Numbered from the stretch's first letter, positions 1 to 10,005 are shown. The stretch: 64,000 bases of DNA from Enterococcus sp. RIT-PI-f (GCF_001297065.1 NZ_LHOX01000015.1:248001-312000), one strand, 5' to 3'. Notes: generated from the letters alone by a model not told the origin. A program made the numbers and translations.

Positions 1-461
1 GCATCACGGACGATTGCACGACCTAGTGCGACCCGCTGACGTTGTCCACCTGAAAGGGCAGCCGGTTTGCGGTCTAAGTATTCAGTCAAACCTAAGATCT
101 CAGCTGCATTTTCAACACGTTTTTTGATTTCTTCTTTGTCATATTTACGCAATTTCAAACCGAAGGCCATATTGTTGAATACAGTCATGTGGGGATACAA
201 CGCGTAGTTCTGGAATACCATGGCAATATCGCGGTCTTTAGGCGCTACATCATTCATGACTTTGCCGCCGATGCTTAATTCACCTTCAGAAATATCTTCT
301 AATCCGGCGATCATTCGAAGTGTTGTTGATTTACCACAACCGGAAGGTCCAACAAAGACGATAAATTCGCGATCCGCGATATCTAAGTTAAAATCTGTTA
401 CAGAATAGGTATCATTGTTGTCATATTTTTTGTGAATATTCTTTAAGGCCATTTCTACCAT
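1..461 (-). CDS. msmK: Sugar ABC transporter ATP-binding protein, MsmK/UgpC type (3' part missing)
   Basis: The protein starts [14 protein letters not shown] and runs off the left edge after about 153 codons. It shows a Walker A motif (GPSGCGKST, about residues 37-45), a Q-loop ([14 protein letters not shown]) and an ABC signature (LSGGQRQRV), so the nucleotide-binding core is intact as far as it is visible. The closeness to MsmK/UgpC/MalK points to a CUT1 carbohydrate importer ATPase; the family normally adds a C-terminal regulatory domain, which would lie outside the window. In streptococci, MsmK serves several importers that have no ATPase of their own. The two CUT1 systems in this window (near 31-34 kb and 62-64 kb) show no ATPase gene, so sharing is a reasonable inference. 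The family call is firm; the exact orthology is less so. Confidence 0.9.
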   Translation of the reverse strand, partial: MVEMALKNIHKKYDNNDTYSVTDFNLDIADREFIVFVGPSGCGKSTTLRMIAGLEDISEGELSIGGKVMNDVAPKDRDIAMVFQNYALYPHMTVFNNMAFGLKLRKYDKEEIKKRVENAAEILGLTEYLDRKPAALSGGQRQRVALGRAIVRD

Positions 462-495
462 TCGGATTACCTCTTTCGATTTAGTTTACATGCTT

Positions 496-525
496 ATCAT
501 AAATGAAAACGCTTCGATTGGACAA
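496..525 (-). promoter_or_regulatory. Candidate promoter with cre-like site for the sugar ATPase gene
   Basis: On the minus strand TTGTCC (525-520) and TATGAT (501-496) are spaced by 18 bases, about 35 bases upstream of the ATPase start. The spacer holds TGAAAACGCTTCGA (plus strand 504-517), which matches 12 of 14 positions of the CcpA operator consensus TGWAANCGNTNWCA. This would give the ATPase its own start site under catabolite control, separate from the regulator gene upstream. Confidence 0.5.
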
Positions 526-532
526 CGTAAAG

Positions 533-563
533 ATGCACAAGAAAAAAGCGTTTTCTTGTGCAT
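533..563 (-). terminator. Strong hairpin between the CdaR-like regulator and the ATPase gene
   Basis: ATGCACAAGAAAA (533-545) and TTTTCTTGTGCAT (551-563) form a perfect 13-bp inverted repeat with a 5-base loop, six bases beyond the stop of the regulator gene. There is no clean T tract after the stem on the minus strand (CTTTACG follows), so it may be a weak terminator, an mRNA stabiliser or a protein-binding dyad. Its location favours 3'-end formation for the regulator gene. Confidence 0.55.
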
Positions 564-568
564 GTTGT

Positions 569-1399
569 TTAGTCTGTGTGTGTGGAAAAAGTTTGGCATA
601 AAAAATAGCCTAGCAGCAGGTCGTCCATGATTTTAAGATTCAAATTTGTAGCTGTTTGAAATTTGTCGATCTTATATAGCAAGGAGTTCCGATGCATAAA
701 CAGCGCTTTGGCGGTCGAGCTGGCATTTCCTTGATGTTGCCATAATGCACGAATAATCGTTTCTGTTTCTTCTTCGAACCAATCTAAATAAAGCGTTCGA
801 AGCAAAGCGAGATAAGGCTTCGCCCCAGAAATGAATAGTGTGGACAACCCAGTCGGCAAGTCCAAACTCTTTTGATGTTTGCGTAATTGCAAGACTTCAT
901 AGTAAAAAGTAGCTTCTTCTTCCCATAATTGCGTAAAATCATGTTCCGAACGATGGAACGGACCTACAAACAATTGAGAATAGCAATCGAAATCCATATC
1001 TAGGGCGACAAATAAGCCATCCAAATCTTCAACACGCAGATTTTCCCCGCTATGGGCCTCGACAATGACCGCTTGGTTATCATAAATAAAGAACAAATCA
1101 ACAACAGCGGGCAACATTTGTTGAATCTCCGCCAGCCATTCCGACTGCAGCCCATCTATGACTTTGGTGAAATGAACGTGGATAAAACGATACATATTTG
1201 GTGAAGAGACAGGCTGATGGTCAAATAAAATCGGGTACCATGGATGTGCTTGATGGTCGATATTTTTTTGGCGGTCACCTTCTCGCATCTGAAACAAAAG
1301 CAACTCTTTCTTGCTTAATGTTTCCTTGGGAATCCAGATAAATTGTCGTCCAAACGGGACAGACAGTAGCCCTTGATCATTGGATGCAGATGGATGCAA
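569..1399 (-). CDS. CdaR/PucR-family transcriptional regulator
   Basis: The C-terminal 60 residues carry the PucR-type helix-turn-helix seen in sugar diacid regulators (ALWQHQGNASSTAKALFMHRNSLLYKIDKF), followed by the usual short LLLGYFL tail. The first 200 residues are an unassigned sensor-like region without membrane segments. The gene sits just upstream of the MsmK-type ATPase on the same strand, so a role in carbohydrate control is likely. The start is a problem: the listed start is a TTG at 1399, but the only good ribosome binding site (AAAGGAGG, minus strand 1461-1454) lies about 50 bases further upstream. Translation from there reads INSFQEIKHHFPEATL in frame, with an ATC codon (1444-1442) at the proper spacing and no ATG, GTG or TTG. 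The true protein probably begins near 1444. Confidence 0.75.
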   Translation of the reverse strand: MHPSASNDQGLLSVPFGRQFIWIPKETLSKKELLLFQMREGDRQKNIDHQAHPWYPILFDHQPVSSPNMYRFIHVHFTKVIDGLQSEWLAEIQQMLPAVVDLFFIYDNQAVIVEAHSGENLRVEDLDGLFVALDMDFDCYSQLFVGPFHRSEHDFTQLWEEEATFYYEVLQLRKHQKSLDLPTGLSTLFISGAKPYLALLRTLYLDWFEEETETIIRALWQHQGNASSTAKALFMHRNSLLYKIDKFQTATNLNLKIMDDLLLGYFLCQTFSTHTD

Positions 1400-1531
1400 C
1401 GTGGCTTCTGGAAAATGATGTTTGATTTCTTGAAATGAATTGATAGTGGAAAACCTCCTTTAGTCAACAGAGTTTGATTCTAGTATAGCATGTTCTTCCA
1501 TCGAGTTTACAACTATTTATAGAAATAAAGG

Positions 1532-1577
1532 TTGACAAGAAAGCGCCTTCTTGATATCGTATATGTACGGACAACTT
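1532..1577 (+). promoter_or_regulatory. ara operon promoter with cre-like spacer and AraR-type operator
   Basis: TTGACA (1532-1537) and TATCGT (1555-1560) are separated by 17 bases. The spacer region contains the near-palindrome AAGAAAGCGCCTTCTT (1537-1552), which resembles a cre site. Around the predicted start point lies TATGTACGGACAACTT (1562-1577); its complement contains GTTGTCCGTACAT, close to the TTGTNCGTACA core of Bacillus AraR operators. Binding there would block initiation, giving arabinose-relieved repression plus CcpA control. The expected transcription start (about 1567) also decides the araR start codon, because an ATG at 1563 would lie upstream of it. Confidence 0.6.
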
Positions 1578-1595
1578 TTGAAAGATGTGATATTA

Positions 1596-2669
1596 ATGGC
1601 GAATAAGTACGAACAACTTGCGGATATTTTACGAGAGCAAATTCGATTGGGTACGTATCAAGAAGGGGATGCAATCCCTACTGAAGCTGCATTGCAAGAA
1701 GCGTTTCAATTTAGCCGCCACACCGTGCGGCAAGCAATTGCTGTGTTGGTCAACGAGGGCTATTTACGAAAAGAACGAGGATCGGGTACATATGTATCAA
1801 TACCTATGACTCAGAATCAGTCCAGTCGCAAAACGATTGGCATCATGATGACGTATTTGTCGGATTACATTTTTCCGTCAATCATGCGTGGCGTGGAACA
1901 AACATTGAGAGAACAAGGGTATTCCTTGTTGCTGGGATCGACCAATAATGACCATGTACAAGAGCGTGCATGTTTGCAGCAAATGATCGATCAAGGCGTG
2001 GATGGCTTGATTATAGAACCAACAAAAAGTAACCAATACAATCCTAATTTGGCCTATTACGCAGCTTTGAAAGAAAAAGGGATACCTGTGGTGATGATCA
2101 ATGCCTACTATGAAGAATTAGACTTACCGCATATTTGTGTCAATGATACAAAGTCTGGCTTTTTGGCCGCAAATCATTTGTTGCAAGGTGGCCACACACG
2201 ATTGATGATGGTCACGAAAATCGATGATCTACAAGGGAAATATCGTTTGAAAGGTTTCGTTAAAGCATTGACCAATGCCAAATGTTCCTTTTCATCTGAG
2301 GATGTATTGACCTATACAACAGAAACGAAAGAAGCCGTGATCAAGCAAGCAGTCGATCAATTGATCCATGAAGAGAATCAAATCACAGGGATCGTCTGCT
2401 ATAACGATGAGATCGCGCAACAGATGATCCAAGCACTGACAGCAGCTGGAAAGTCTGTGCCAGAAGATATATCGATCATTGGCAATGACGATTCTCCTTT
2501 AAGTACACTTGCCGTCCCAACGATCACCACGTTGACGCATCCGAAAGAAGCGATGGGACAATTGGCTGCCCAATGGGTCATTACTGGCAAAACCGCGGAG
2601 ACAGACGCGTTTTATTTTGAACCGGACTTGATCGTCCGTGATTCAGCAATCAATCATAAAGGAGTGTAA
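1596..2669 (+). CDS. araR: Arabinose operon repressor AraR (GntR-type DNA-binding, LacI-type sensor)
   Basis: The 357-residue protein has an N-terminal GntR winged helix ([15 protein letters not shown], then [21 protein letters not shown]) and a LacI/periplasmic-binding-type effector domain (from [15 protein letters not shown] to the end, with [11 protein letters not shown] and SIIGNDDSP). This fusion of a GntR head and LacI body is the hallmark of AraR. L-arabinose is the expected inducer. The ATG at 1596 is chosen because it lies downstream of the predicted transcription start; two in-frame starts at 1551 (TTG) and 1563 lie in the promoter. It leads the araBDA cluster, with only five bases before the araB start codon, so it is autoregulated if the operator upstream is real. 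Confidence 0.9.
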   Translation: MANKYEQLADILREQIRLGTYQEGDAIPTEAALQEAFQFSRHTVRQAIAVLVNEGYLRKERGSGTYVSIPMTQNQSSRKTIGIMMTYLSDYIFPSIMRGVEQTLREQGYSLLLGSTNNDHVQERACLQQMIDQGVDGLIIEPTKSNQYNPNLAYYAALKEKGIPVVMINAYYEELDLPHICVNDTKSGFLAANHLLQGGHTRLMMVTKIDDLQGKYRLKGFVKALTNAKCSFSSEDVLTYTTETKEAVIKQAVDQLIHEENQITGIVCYNDEIAQQMIQALTAAGKSVPEDISIIGNDDSPLSTLAVPTITTLTHPKEAMGQLAAQWVITGKTAETDAFYFEPDLIVRDSAINHKGV

Positions 2670-2674
2670 TTTTG

Positions 2675-4270
2675 ATGACGGATCATATGCAGCAAGCCAT
2701 CAAAGAGGGCCGGACATCGTTAGGGATCGAGTTAGGGTCGACACGTATCAAAGCAGTGTTGATCGATGATCAGTTTCAAACGATTGCTTCTGGTAGTTTT
2801 GAGTGGGAGAACCAATTGGCAGAGGGAATCTGGACGTACAGCATGGATGCTGTATGGCAAGGGATTCAAGCAAGTTATCAGACGTTGCGTCAAGCTGTCC
2901 AAGACAAATACGATCTTACATTGACCAAAATCGGTACGATCGGCTTTTCAGCAATGATGCATGGTTATTTGGCTTTTGATGCACAAGATCAACTATTGGT
3001 ACCTTTTCGGACATGGCGCAATGCAATCACGGAAGAAGCAGAACAGCAGCTAACGGCATTATTTCAATACAATATTCCGCAACGATGGAGTATTGCGCAT
3101 CTCTATCAAGCCGTGCTGAATCATGAGGACCATGTTGCAGATGTGGCTTTTTTCACCACCTTGGCAGGGTATGTGCATTGGCAATTGACCGGTGAGAAGG
3201 TCATTGGTATCGGGGATGCTTCAGGGATGTTTCCGATCGATAGTCAGACGAAAGATTTTGATGCCTCAAAAATCGCCCAATTTGATGCCCAAATTGACGG
3301 ACAGGCGTATCCATGGCACCTAAAAGAGATTTTGCCGCAAGTTCTTGTGGCCGGCAGTCCAGCCGGCAGCTTAACGGCTGCGGGGGCTTTACGATTGGAT
3401 CCTTCCGGTAATTTGGCAGCTGGCATTCCCCTATGCCCTCCAGAAGGAGATGCAGGTACTGGGATGGTGGCAACAAATAGTGTGGCACCCAAAACAGGAA
3501 ATGTATCCGCAGGCACATCAGCATTTGCAATGATCGTGTTAGAAGAACCATTGAAACAGGTCCATCCAGAAATCGATATGGTCACTACGCCAGCGGGTGA
3601 TTTAGTGGCGATGGTCCACACCAACAACTGTACCTCTGAAATCAATGCCTGGGTCAAACTATTCAAAGAATTTACGACAGCGGCTGGTATGGATCAGTCA
3701 GTTGAAGACATTTTTTCTCTCTTATTCAATGAAGCAATCAAAGGGGATCCGTCTTGTGGCGGTTTACTCTCTTATGGATATTATTCCGGAGAAAACATTA
3801 CTAAGATAGCAGCAGGGCGTCCACTTTTTGTCCGTACGCCTGAGAGCGCCTTCACGTTGCCGAACTTTATGCGGATGCATCTTTACAGTGCTTTTGGTGC
3901 CATGAAAATTGGCATGAAGATCCTTGAGGCTGAAGCGGTAACGATTGAACGAATCGTGGGGCATGGGGGCATTTTCAAAACGCCTGAGGTCGCGCAACGC
4001 ATTCTGGCTGCAGCCATGGAAGCACCAGTCACTGTCATGGAAACAGCAGGTGAAGGGGGCGCGTGGGGAATTGCGATCCTTGCAGAATACCTCAGACGCC
4101 AGTCCGAAAACCAGACCCTTGATGCATTTCTGAATGAAATCGTTTTCCGAGGAGATACAGGCACAACATTGGCGCCATTGCCAGCTGATATTGAAGGATT
4201 TGACACATTTGTGGCGCGCTATCAAGCTGGATTGCCAATCGAACAAGCAGCGATCGATTATTTGAAATAA
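2675..4270 (+). CDS. araB: Ribulokinase AraB (FGGY carbohydrate kinase)
   Basis: It phosphorylates L-ribulose with ATP to L-ribulose-5-phosphate, the second step of arabinose breakdown. The N-terminal phosphate-binding signature is [16 protein letters not shown], and the FGGY C-terminal domain includes [16 protein letters not shown] and the adenosine-site-like [11 protein letters not shown]. The length of 531 residues suits the Lactobacillales AraB group, which is distinct from E. coli AraB. The ribosome binding site AAAGGAG (2658-2664) favours the ATG at 2675; an in-frame TTG lies one codon earlier. It is flanked by araR and araD on the same strand with short gaps, so one transcript is likely. 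A xylulokinase-like FGGY activity is the main alternative, but context argues against it. Confidence 0.9.
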   Translation: MTDHMQQAIKEGRTSLGIELGSTRIKAVLIDDQFQTIASGSFEWENQLAEGIWTYSMDAVWQGIQASYQTLRQAVQDKYDLTLTKIGTIGFSAMMHGYLAFDAQDQLLVPFRTWRNAITEEAEQQLTALFQYNIPQRWSIAHLYQAVLNHEDHVADVAFFTTLAGYVHWQLTGEKVIGIGDASGMFPIDSQTKDFDASKIAQFDAQIDGQAYPWHLKEILPQVLVAGSPAGSLTAAGALRLDPSGNLAAGIPLCPPEGDAGTGMVATNSVAPKTGNVSAGTSAFAMIVLEEPLKQVHPEIDMVTTPAGDLVAMVHTNNCTSEINAWVKLFKEFTTAAGMDQSVEDIFSLLFNEAIKGDPSCGGLLSYGYYSGENITKIAAGRPLFVRTPESAFTLPNFMRMHLYSAFGAMKIGMKILEAEAVTIERIVGHGGIFKTPEVAQRILAAAMEAPVTVMETAGEGGAWGIAILAEYLRRQSENQTLDAFLNEIVFRGDTGTTLAPLPADIEGFDTFVARYQAGLPIEQAAIDYLK

Positions 4271-4289
4271 GAGAAAGAAGGCGAGATAT

Positions 4290-4988
4290 GTGTTAGAACA
4301 GCTCAAAGAAGAAGTGTTTCAAGCCAATTTAGATCTGCCAAAACACGGATTGATCAAATACACGTGGGGCAATGTATCAGCTGTGGATCGCGAACGGGAA
4401 CTCTTTGTGATCAAGCCCAGTGGTGTCGACTATGAAACCATGCAAGCAAGTGACATGGTCGTTTGTGACTTTGAAGGAAAGATTGTGGAAGGTCAGATGA
4501 ATCCCTCTTCTGATACACCGACCCATGCTGTTTTATACAAAGCATTTCCAGAGATCGGCGGTATTGTCCACACCCATTCCACATGGGCAACCAGTTGGGC
4601 GCAAGCCGGGATCGATTTGCCGGCCATGGGCACGACCCATGCAGATACGTTTTATGGCGCAGTGCCATGTGCACGATTTTTGACGCAAAAAGAAATTGAT
4701 GATGGCTACGAGGCTAAAACCGGTCATGTGATTGTGGAAACCTTTAAAGAACGAGGCATCCAACCATTAGAGATTCCGGGTGTCTTATTGCATGGACATG
4801 GCCCTTTTACTTGGGGCAAAGATGCTGACTCCGCTGTGATGCATGCTGTCGTCTTGGAAGAAGTAGCCAAAATGAATGTCATAACCAGACAGCTGAACAG
4901 CTACGCCACTGAGCTGCCGCAACGGATCTTGGATAAACATTATTTAAGAAAACACGGAAAAGATGCCTATTATGGGCAAAATAATTAA
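4290..4988 (+). CDS. araD: L-ribulose-5-phosphate 4-epimerase AraD
   Basis: It converts L-ribulose-5-phosphate to D-xylulose-5-phosphate, which feeds phosphoketolase. The class II aldolase/epimerase fold is shown by the early [11 protein letters not shown] motif, the zinc ligands HTHS (His94, His96) and LLHGHGPF (His170), and Asp76 in SSDTPTHA. Length is 232 residues, normal for AraD. The start is GTG at 4290: the overlapping ATG at 4288 is out of frame and reaches a stop at once, while AGAAGG lies at a suitable distance. It is positioned between araB and araA. Confidence 0.93.
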   Translation: MLEQLKEEVFQANLDLPKHGLIKYTWGNVSAVDRERELFVIKPSGVDYETMQASDMVVCDFEGKIVEGQMNPSSDTPTHAVLYKAFPEIGGIVHTHSTWATSWAQAGIDLPAMGTTHADTFYGAVPCARFLTQKEIDDGYEAKTGHVIVETFKERGIQPLEIPGVLLHGHGPFTWGKDADSAVMHAVVLEEVAKMNVITRQLNSYATELPQRILDKHYLRKHGKDAYYGQNN

Positions 4989-5004
4989 AAAGGAGCAACT
5001 CACA

Positions 5005-6429
5005 ATGTTAGAAATCGGAAAAAAAGAATTTTGGTTTGTCGTAGGCTCGCAGCATTTATATGGAGAAGAAGCGTTAAATGAGGTCAAAGCCCACGCCGAT
5101 GAAATGGTTCAACACTTAAATGATAGCGGTAACTTGCCATATCCAGTCGTATTGCAAGAACTGGCCGTAACACCAGATACCATCACGAAGATCATGAAAG
5201 AAGTCAACTATCGGGATGAAGTTGCGGGAGTGATCACCTGGATGCATACTTTTTCGCCTGCGAAAATGTGGATTCGCGGGACCAAATTATTGCAAAAACC
5301 CTTGCTCCATTTAGCAACACAGTACAATGAAAGTATTCCATGGGCAACCATCGACATGGATTTTATGAACTTGAATCAAGCGGCCCATGGTGACCGAGAA
5401 TATGGCTTCATCAACGCTCGATTGAATAAGCAAAATAAGATCGTTGTTGGCTATTGGAAAAATGAGAAAATCCAAAAAGAAATCGCTGCTTGGATGGATA
5501 CTGCGGTTGCCTATAACGAAAGTTTCCAAATCAAAGTCGCACGTTTCGGTGACAATATGCGTAATGTTGGTGTGACAGAAGGAGATAAAGTAGAAGCGCA
5601 AATCCAATTTGGTTGGACTGTCGATTATTTTGGCATAGGAGATTTGGTCCAATATATTGATGCAGTAACAGAGGACGAAGTCGCTGCACTATTCACGGAG
5701 TATCGTGACTTATATGACTTCGACTATGGTGAATATGACCATCAAAAATGGGAAGACCATGTCAAAGTCCAAGCCAAACAAGAAATCGGCTTACGGCGGT
5801 TTTTAGAAGCTGGGGGCTATACAGCGTTCACAACCAACTTTGAAGACCTTTATGGCATGCAGCAGTTGCCGGGATTAGCTGTCCAACGGTTGATGGCAGA
5901 AGGCTATGGCTTCGCAGGAGAAGGTGACTGGAAAACGGCCGCGATTGATCGCTTAATGAAAATCATGGCCCATAATCAAGCAACTGGATTTATGGAAGAT
6001 TATACGTATGAATTAGCAGAAGGCAAAGAAGCAATCCTGCAATCCCATATGATGGAAGTCGACCCAGTTTTGGCTGCTAATAAGCCTAAAATCGTTGTTT
6101 CCCCGTTATCGATGGGTGATCGTGAAGACCCAGCTCGATTGGTCTTCGATGGCCAAGGCGGTGCAGGGGTAGTGGTATCGATGGCTGACTTTGGTACCCA
6201 TTATAAATTATTGATCAATGAAGTCGATGCCTTCGAACCCACAGAAGAGGCACCAAAATTACCGGTAGCTCGGATCATGTGGACACCGCGGCCAAACTTC
6301 CATGAAGGCGTCAAACAATGGATCGAAACAGGTGGTGGACATCATACTGTCGTATCTCTTGCTTTGACAGCTGACCAAATCGAAACATGGGCGAAACTCG
6401 TTGGATTGGAATTTGTGACCATCAAATAA
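5005..6429 (+). CDS. araA: L-arabinose isomerase AraA
   Basis: It interconverts L-arabinose and L-ribulose, the entry step of the pathway, with manganese in the active site. The protein begins [20 protein letters not shown], and catalytic residues can be placed at Glu306 (GFAGEGDWK), Glu331 (GFMEDYTYE), His348 (QSHMMEVDP) and the C-terminal GGHHTV. Length is 474 residues, in the Gram-positive AraA range. The ATG at 5005 follows AAAAAGGAG at good spacing; an in-frame upstream ATG at 4963 lies inside araD and lacks such a site. The gene order araB-araD-araA with a terminator after araA marks the end of the operon. Confidence 0.96.
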   Translation: MLEIGKKEFWFVVGSQHLYGEEALNEVKAHADEMVQHLNDSGNLPYPVVLQELAVTPDTITKIMKEVNYRDEVAGVITWMHTFSPAKMWIRGTKLLQKPLLHLATQYNESIPWATIDMDFMNLNQAAHGDREYGFINARLNKQNKIVVGYWKNEKIQKEIAAWMDTAVAYNESFQIKVARFGDNMRNVGVTEGDKVEAQIQFGWTVDYFGIGDLVQYIDAVTEDEVAALFTEYRDLYDFDYGEYDHQKWEDHVKVQAKQEIGLRRFLEAGGYTAFTTNFEDLYGMQQLPGLAVQRLMAEGYGFAGEGDWKTAAIDRLMKIMAHNQATGFMEDYTYELAEGKEAILQSHMMEVDPVLAANKPKIVVSPLSMGDREDPARLVFDGQGGAGVVVSMADFGTHYKLLINEVDAFEPTEEAPKLPVARIMWTPRPNFHEGVKQWIETGGGHHTVVSLALTADQIETWAKLVGLEFVTIK

Positions 6430-6434
6430 CCTGT

Positions 6435-6465
6435 ACACTGGCAAAATTTTTGCCAGTGTTTTTTT
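6435..6465 (+). terminator. Rho-independent terminator after araA
   Basis: ACACTGGCAAAA and TTTTTGCCAGTGT pair in a stem (6435-6459) followed by a run of T to 6465. It separates the ara operon from xfp. Confidence 0.88.
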
Positions 6466-6496
6466 GTGTTTCATTAGGCTTAAGCAATCAGCAAAA

Positions 6497-6525
6497 TTGA
6501 CTTTTATTTTCCCCGCGCATAGACT
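6497..6525 (+). promoter_or_regulatory. Candidate promoter of xfp
   Basis: TTGACT (6497-6502) and TAGACT (6520-6525) are 17 bases apart, about 40 bases upstream of the phosphoketolase start and downstream of the araA terminator. The -10 box matches four of six consensus bases. This allows xfp to be expressed independently of arabinose. Confidence 0.5.
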
Positions 6526-6564
6526 TTTATATATCAAGTACAGGTAGGATGAAGGAGGAGCAAC

Positions 6565-8940
6565 ATGACGAATCAATATGAAACAAAAGAATATTTTTCT
6601 AAAATGAATGCGTGGTGGCGTGCGGCGAATTATCTGTCTGTAGGTCAAATTTATCTGAAAGACAATCCATTATTACGTAGACCAATCGAAGAAAAGGACT
6701 TAAAAGTCCATCCGATCGGTCACTGGGGTACGATTGCTGGTCAAAACTTCATTTACACGCATTTGAACCGGGTCATCAACAAATATGATTTGAATATGTT
6801 TTATATCGAAGGTCCTGGGCATGGTGGACAAGTAATGGTGTCCAATGCCTATCTTGATGGAAGCTATACGGAAATTTATCCGCAGGCGACCCAAGATGAA
6901 GCAGGGATGCAGCATTTATTCAAGATCTTTTCTTTTCCTGGCGGGATTGCTTCCCATGCAGCACCAGAAACACCTGGCTCGATCCATGAAGGTGGCGAAT
7001 TAGGATACTCGATTTCTCATGGCGTTGGTGCGATATTAGACAATCCAGAAGTAATCGCTGCAGTCGTGGTCGGTGATGGAGAAGCTGAAACCGGTCCGTT
7101 AGCGGGCAGCTGGTTCTCAAATACCTTTATCAACCCAGTCAATGATGGCGCCGTGTTGCCGATCTTGCATTTGAATGGGGCGAAAATCTCTAATCCAACG
7201 ATCTTAGCCCGCAAGAGTGATGCAGAGTTAACCCAATATTTTGCAGGTATGGGCTGGACGCCCTACTTTGTGGAAGGCGATGATCCTGAGATCATTCATC
7301 CGCAAATGGCACAACAAATGGACAAAGCCATCGAGTCCATCAAAGACATTCAACGAAAAGCACGACAACACCCTGCTGATCAATCTGAAATGCCGAAATG
7401 GCCGGTATTGATCCTGCGGACGCCTAAAGGGTGGACCGGACCGAAAGTGTGGGATGGCGAGCCTATCGAAGGCGGTTTCCGTGCCCATCAAGTGCCGATC
7501 CCTGTAGATGCGCACCATATGGCACATGTCGATGTCTTAACTGATTGGCTGCAATCTTATGGGCCGGATGACCTGTTTGACACCCACGGCAGGCTCAAAG
7601 CAGAGATCCAGGCGTTGGCGCCTCAAGACACCCAGCGCATGGCGCTTCATCCAATCACCAATGGCGGCATTGATCCGCAGCCGTTACACTTGCCAAAGTG
7701 GCAAGCTCATGCGATTGACGTAGATACACCAGGGGCAGTCACCGCACAAGATATGATGGTTTTTGGGAAATTTGCCAGAGATATCATCACTGAAAATCCA
7801 ACTAATTTCCGCATTTTCGGCCCAGATGAAGCCAAATCTAATCGGTTGAATCATGTATTTGATGTGACGAATCGCCAATGGTTAGAAGCCAAACATCCTG
7901 ATTACGATGAATGGCTGTCTTCTGTGGGACGGGTCATTGATTCTCAATTGTCTGAACATCAAGCAGAAGGCTTCCTTGAGGGCTATGTACTGACTGGCAG
8001 ACACGGGTTCTTTGCGAGTTACGAATCTTTCTTGCGGGTGGTGGACTCGATGATCACCCAGCATTTCAAATGGTTGCGCAAAGCCAATGATTTGGCCTGG
8101 CGCAAGCCATATCCGTCTTTAAATTTGATTGCTTCATCAACGGTTTTCCAACAAGACCACAATGGCTACACCCATCAAGATCCAGGAATTATGACCCATA
8201 TCGCTGAGAAGAAAGCGGCCTTTGTCCGTGTGTACTTGCCAGCTGATGCCAATAGTTTGATGGCAGTCATGGACAAGACATTGCAGTCGCAAAACCAAAT
8301 CAACTTGGTGGTATCTTCCAAACATCCGCGTCCGCAATTTTATTCAGCAGAAGAAGCGGAAGCATTGGCCAATGATGGGTTGAAAATCATTGATTGGGCC
8401 TCAACCGATCATGGTCAAGAACCAGATATCGTGATCGCAGCTGCAGGAACAGAGCCTAATTTAGAAGCGTTGGCTACTGTATCCATACTGATCAAGGCGT
8501 TTCCAGATTTGAAAATCCGGTTTATCAATGTGGTCGATCTGCTGAAATTGCGTCGTCCTGAAGTGGATGAACGCGGGTTGAGTGATGCCGCATTTGAGTC
8601 ATACTTTACAAAGGACAAACCGATTTTATTCGCCTTCCATGGGTATGAAGGATTGATCAGAGATATTTTCTTTGGTCGGCAAAATCAGCAGATTCATATC
8701 CATGGCTATCGTGAAAATGGAGACATCACGACGCCTTTTGACATGCGGATCTTGTCTGAATTGGATCGATTCCATTTAGCCAAAGATGCGGCGGAATGGG
8801 TCTATGGCGCAGACGCTGCTGATTTTGCACAAAAAATGGATGATACTGTGCACGATCATCATGACTTTATTCGAGAAAACGGATATGATATTGCGGAAGT
8901 GGAAGAATGGACCTGGCAACCATTGCCAGAGTCTAATTAA
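6565..8940 (+). CDS. xfp: Xylulose-5-phosphate/fructose-6-phosphate phosphoketolase
   Basis: A thiamine diphosphate enzyme that splits xylulose-5-phosphate with phosphate into acetyl-phosphate and glyceraldehyde-3-phosphate (and may use fructose-6-phosphate). The N-terminal domain carries [21 protein letters not shown] and GPGHGGQ, and the cofactor-binding motif is [16 protein letters not shown]; the central region has [17 protein letters not shown]. Length of 791 residues is typical of Xfp. The ribosome binding site GAAGGAGGAGC lies just ahead of the ATG. Its place directly after araBDA closes the heterofermentative route for pentoses, as is common in lactic acid bacteria. Cytosolic. Substrate preference cannot be read from sequence alone. 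Confidence 0.95.
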   Translation: MTNQYETKEYFSKMNAWWRAANYLSVGQIYLKDNPLLRRPIEEKDLKVHPIGHWGTIAGQNFIYTHLNRVINKYDLNMFYIEGPGHGGQVMVSNAYLDGSYTEIYPQATQDEAGMQHLFKIFSFPGGIASHAAPETPGSIHEGGELGYSISHGVGAILDNPEVIAAVVVGDGEAETGPLAGSWFSNTFINPVNDGAVLPILHLNGAKISNPTILARKSDAELTQYFAGMGWTPYFVEGDDPEIIHPQMAQQMDKAIESIKDIQRKARQHPADQSEMPKWPVLILRTPKGWTGPKVWDGEPIEGGFRAHQVPIPVDAHHMAHVDVLTDWLQSYGPDDLFDTHGRLKAEIQALAPQDTQRMALHPITNGGIDPQPLHLPKWQAHAIDVDTPGAVTAQDMMVFGKFARDIITENPTNFRIFGPDEAKSNRLNHVFDVTNRQWLEAKHPDYDEWLSSVGRVIDSQLSEHQAEGFLEGYVLTGRHGFFASYESFLRVVDSMITQHFKWLRKANDLAWRKPYPSLNLIASSTVFQQDHNGYTHQDPGIMTHIAEKKAAFVRVYLPADANSLMAVMDKTLQSQNQINLVVSSKHPRPQFYSAEEAEALANDGLKIIDWASTDHGQEPDIVIAAAGTEPNLEALATVSILIKAFPDLKIRFINVVDLLKLRRPEVDERGLSDAAFESYFTKDKPILFAFHGYEGLIRDIFFGRQNQQIHIHGYRENGDITTPFDMRILSELDRFHLAKDAAEWVYGADAADFAQKMDDTVHDHHDFIRENGYDIAEVEEWTWQPLPESN

Positions 8941-8947
8941 TGAAAAT

Positions 8948-8983
8948 GAGCACGGCCTTTCCAGAGAAGGAAAGGCCGTGCTC
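8948..8983 (+). terminator. Hairpin terminator after xfp
   Basis: GAGCACGGCCTTTCC (8948-8962) and GGAAAGGCCGTGCTC (8969-8983) form a perfect 15-bp stem with a 6-base loop. The following bases (TATTTGTAAT) are only modestly T-rich. It lies between convergent genes and may serve both. Confidence 0.75.
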
Positions 8984-9014
8984 TATTTGTAATCATTCAT
9001 CTTTTGAAATTTAG

Positions 9015-9587
9015 TCATCTGAAACAATGAGGTATCCAAGGTATTAGTTCAGTATTATTAAATAACACCTTATCGTTGTGCTGCTCAAAAATAGGAATAA
9101 AATTGGTTGTGTTATCATATATCATGATGTTATCACAAAGCGGTGCAATCAGCGCTAAGTTTTTCAAAGACTGAAAATATCTTTTACGTATGCGTTCTTT
9201 TGGTATACCATGACCGCCTTTTTCCACCCTTTGTTGTACGCGTTTTATAGCTAAGTCAGCACTATCTAATCCAACATAAAGTAAATTCACCTGAAAGCCG
9301 CTATTCCTGGATTTTTCTATCCATTTAATTTGACCCTGTCCAGACAGTGTTGTTTCTTGGTGAAATGACTTCTTCGCATCAATCGCTTGATTCATCTGCT
9401 GAATAACTTCACGCATCGCTTTCATATTATCCGCGTTTTTTTGCCAATCACCTTGATTTTTGTTCAAAATTTCATCGGCATTTATTCTTTGAGTATGTTC
9501 AAAAATTTCCGGTATAGTTTGATACAGCGTAGATTTTCCAGCACCATTTACTCCAGCAACAATGATGTATTGTAATTTTGTATTCAT
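9015..9587 (-). CDS. Zeta-toxin-like P-loop kinase
   Basis: The 190-residue protein has a P-loop (VAGVNGAGKSTLYQ, about residues 11-24), then RINADEILN and a downstream helix region with HQETTLSGQG, the arrangement of zeta/PezT-like toxins and related AAA_33 kinases. Zeta toxins phosphorylate UDP-GlcNAc-type sugars and stop wall synthesis; whether this short relative has that activity is unknown. It follows the small gene at 9590-9775 with two bases between them, so the two are translated as a pair. There is no helix-turn-helix antitoxin of the PezA kind. The fold is confident; the toxin role is inferred from family and gene arrangement. Confidence 0.75.
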   Translation of the reverse strand: MNTKLQYIIVAGVNGAGKSTLYQTIPEIFEHTQRINADEILNKNQGDWQKNADNMKAMREVIQQMNQAIDAKKSFHQETTLSGQGQIKWIEKSRNSGFQVNLLYVGLDSADLAIKRVQQRVEKGGHGIPKERIRKRYFQSLKNLALIAPLCDNIMIYDNTTNFIPIFEQHNDKVLFNNTELIPWIPHCFR

Positions 9588-9589
9588 AT

Positions 9590-9775
9590 TTAAATCACAA
9601 AATCTTTTTGATTAATCACTATTTTTTGCTTTTGTTGCAGTTGAAAGGTAAATAGCTCTTTGTAAAATTCGAGTTCTTCTTGTGTTTCAGCTTGTTCATA
9701 AGCTTTTTTTAAATCTAGTAAATCCATTTTCGAAACTGATATATAGATGTTCTTCAGTTCTTCTTGAATTGTCAT
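9590..9775 (-). CDS. Small acidic protein upstream of zeta-like toxin, putative antitoxin
   Basis: A 61-residue helical, charged protein (MTIQEELKNIYISVSKMDLL, then an Asp/Glu/Lys-rich middle) that I do not recognise by family. The ATG at 9775 is chosen because AGGAG sits nine bases ahead; an in-frame TTG at 9781 is too close to it. It directly precedes the zeta-like kinase in the same orientation, the usual antitoxin position. Size and helical character would suit a protein like epsilon that blocks the kinase active site, but no epsilon similarity is evident. Confidence 0.6.
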   Translation of the reverse strand: MTIQEELKNIYISVSKMDLLDLKKAYEQAETQEELEFYKELFTFQLQQKQKIVINQKDFVI

Positions 9776-10005
9776 TTTCAATCACTCCTCATATAAAGTT
9801 CAAGCGTTACAATACTTTCAATCGATGATGTTTATTGCTAATAGATAGGACCGTTAACAATGCTTAAACCTTTCGGCATCCATTTACTTATAAGTGAATA
9901 TAAACATTATAGCATCACCAATTCTCATCAGCCAAATAGAAAAAACAAAAGATCAGATTGAGAGTGAATCTGGTATGTCTAAAATTTTTCTCGAAAACTT
10001 TTTAC

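Noticed and set aside
533-563. Reading the 13-bp inverted repeat as a CcpA operator
   Set aside because: The centre resembles part of a cre, but the arms extend far beyond it and the position right after a stop codon suits RNA 3'-end formation better.
3201-4306. Several long open frames on the minus strand opposite araB
   Set aside because: They overlap a well-supported ribulokinase gene, have no ribosome binding sites and resemble no family; they are shadows of the coding strand.
9954-9972. Small hairpin CAGATT-AATCTG after the LysR gene as a terminator
   Set aside because: On the minus strand it is followed by ATCTTTTGTTTTTT, so it may terminate the LysR gene, but a 6-bp stem is too weak to list as a feature.
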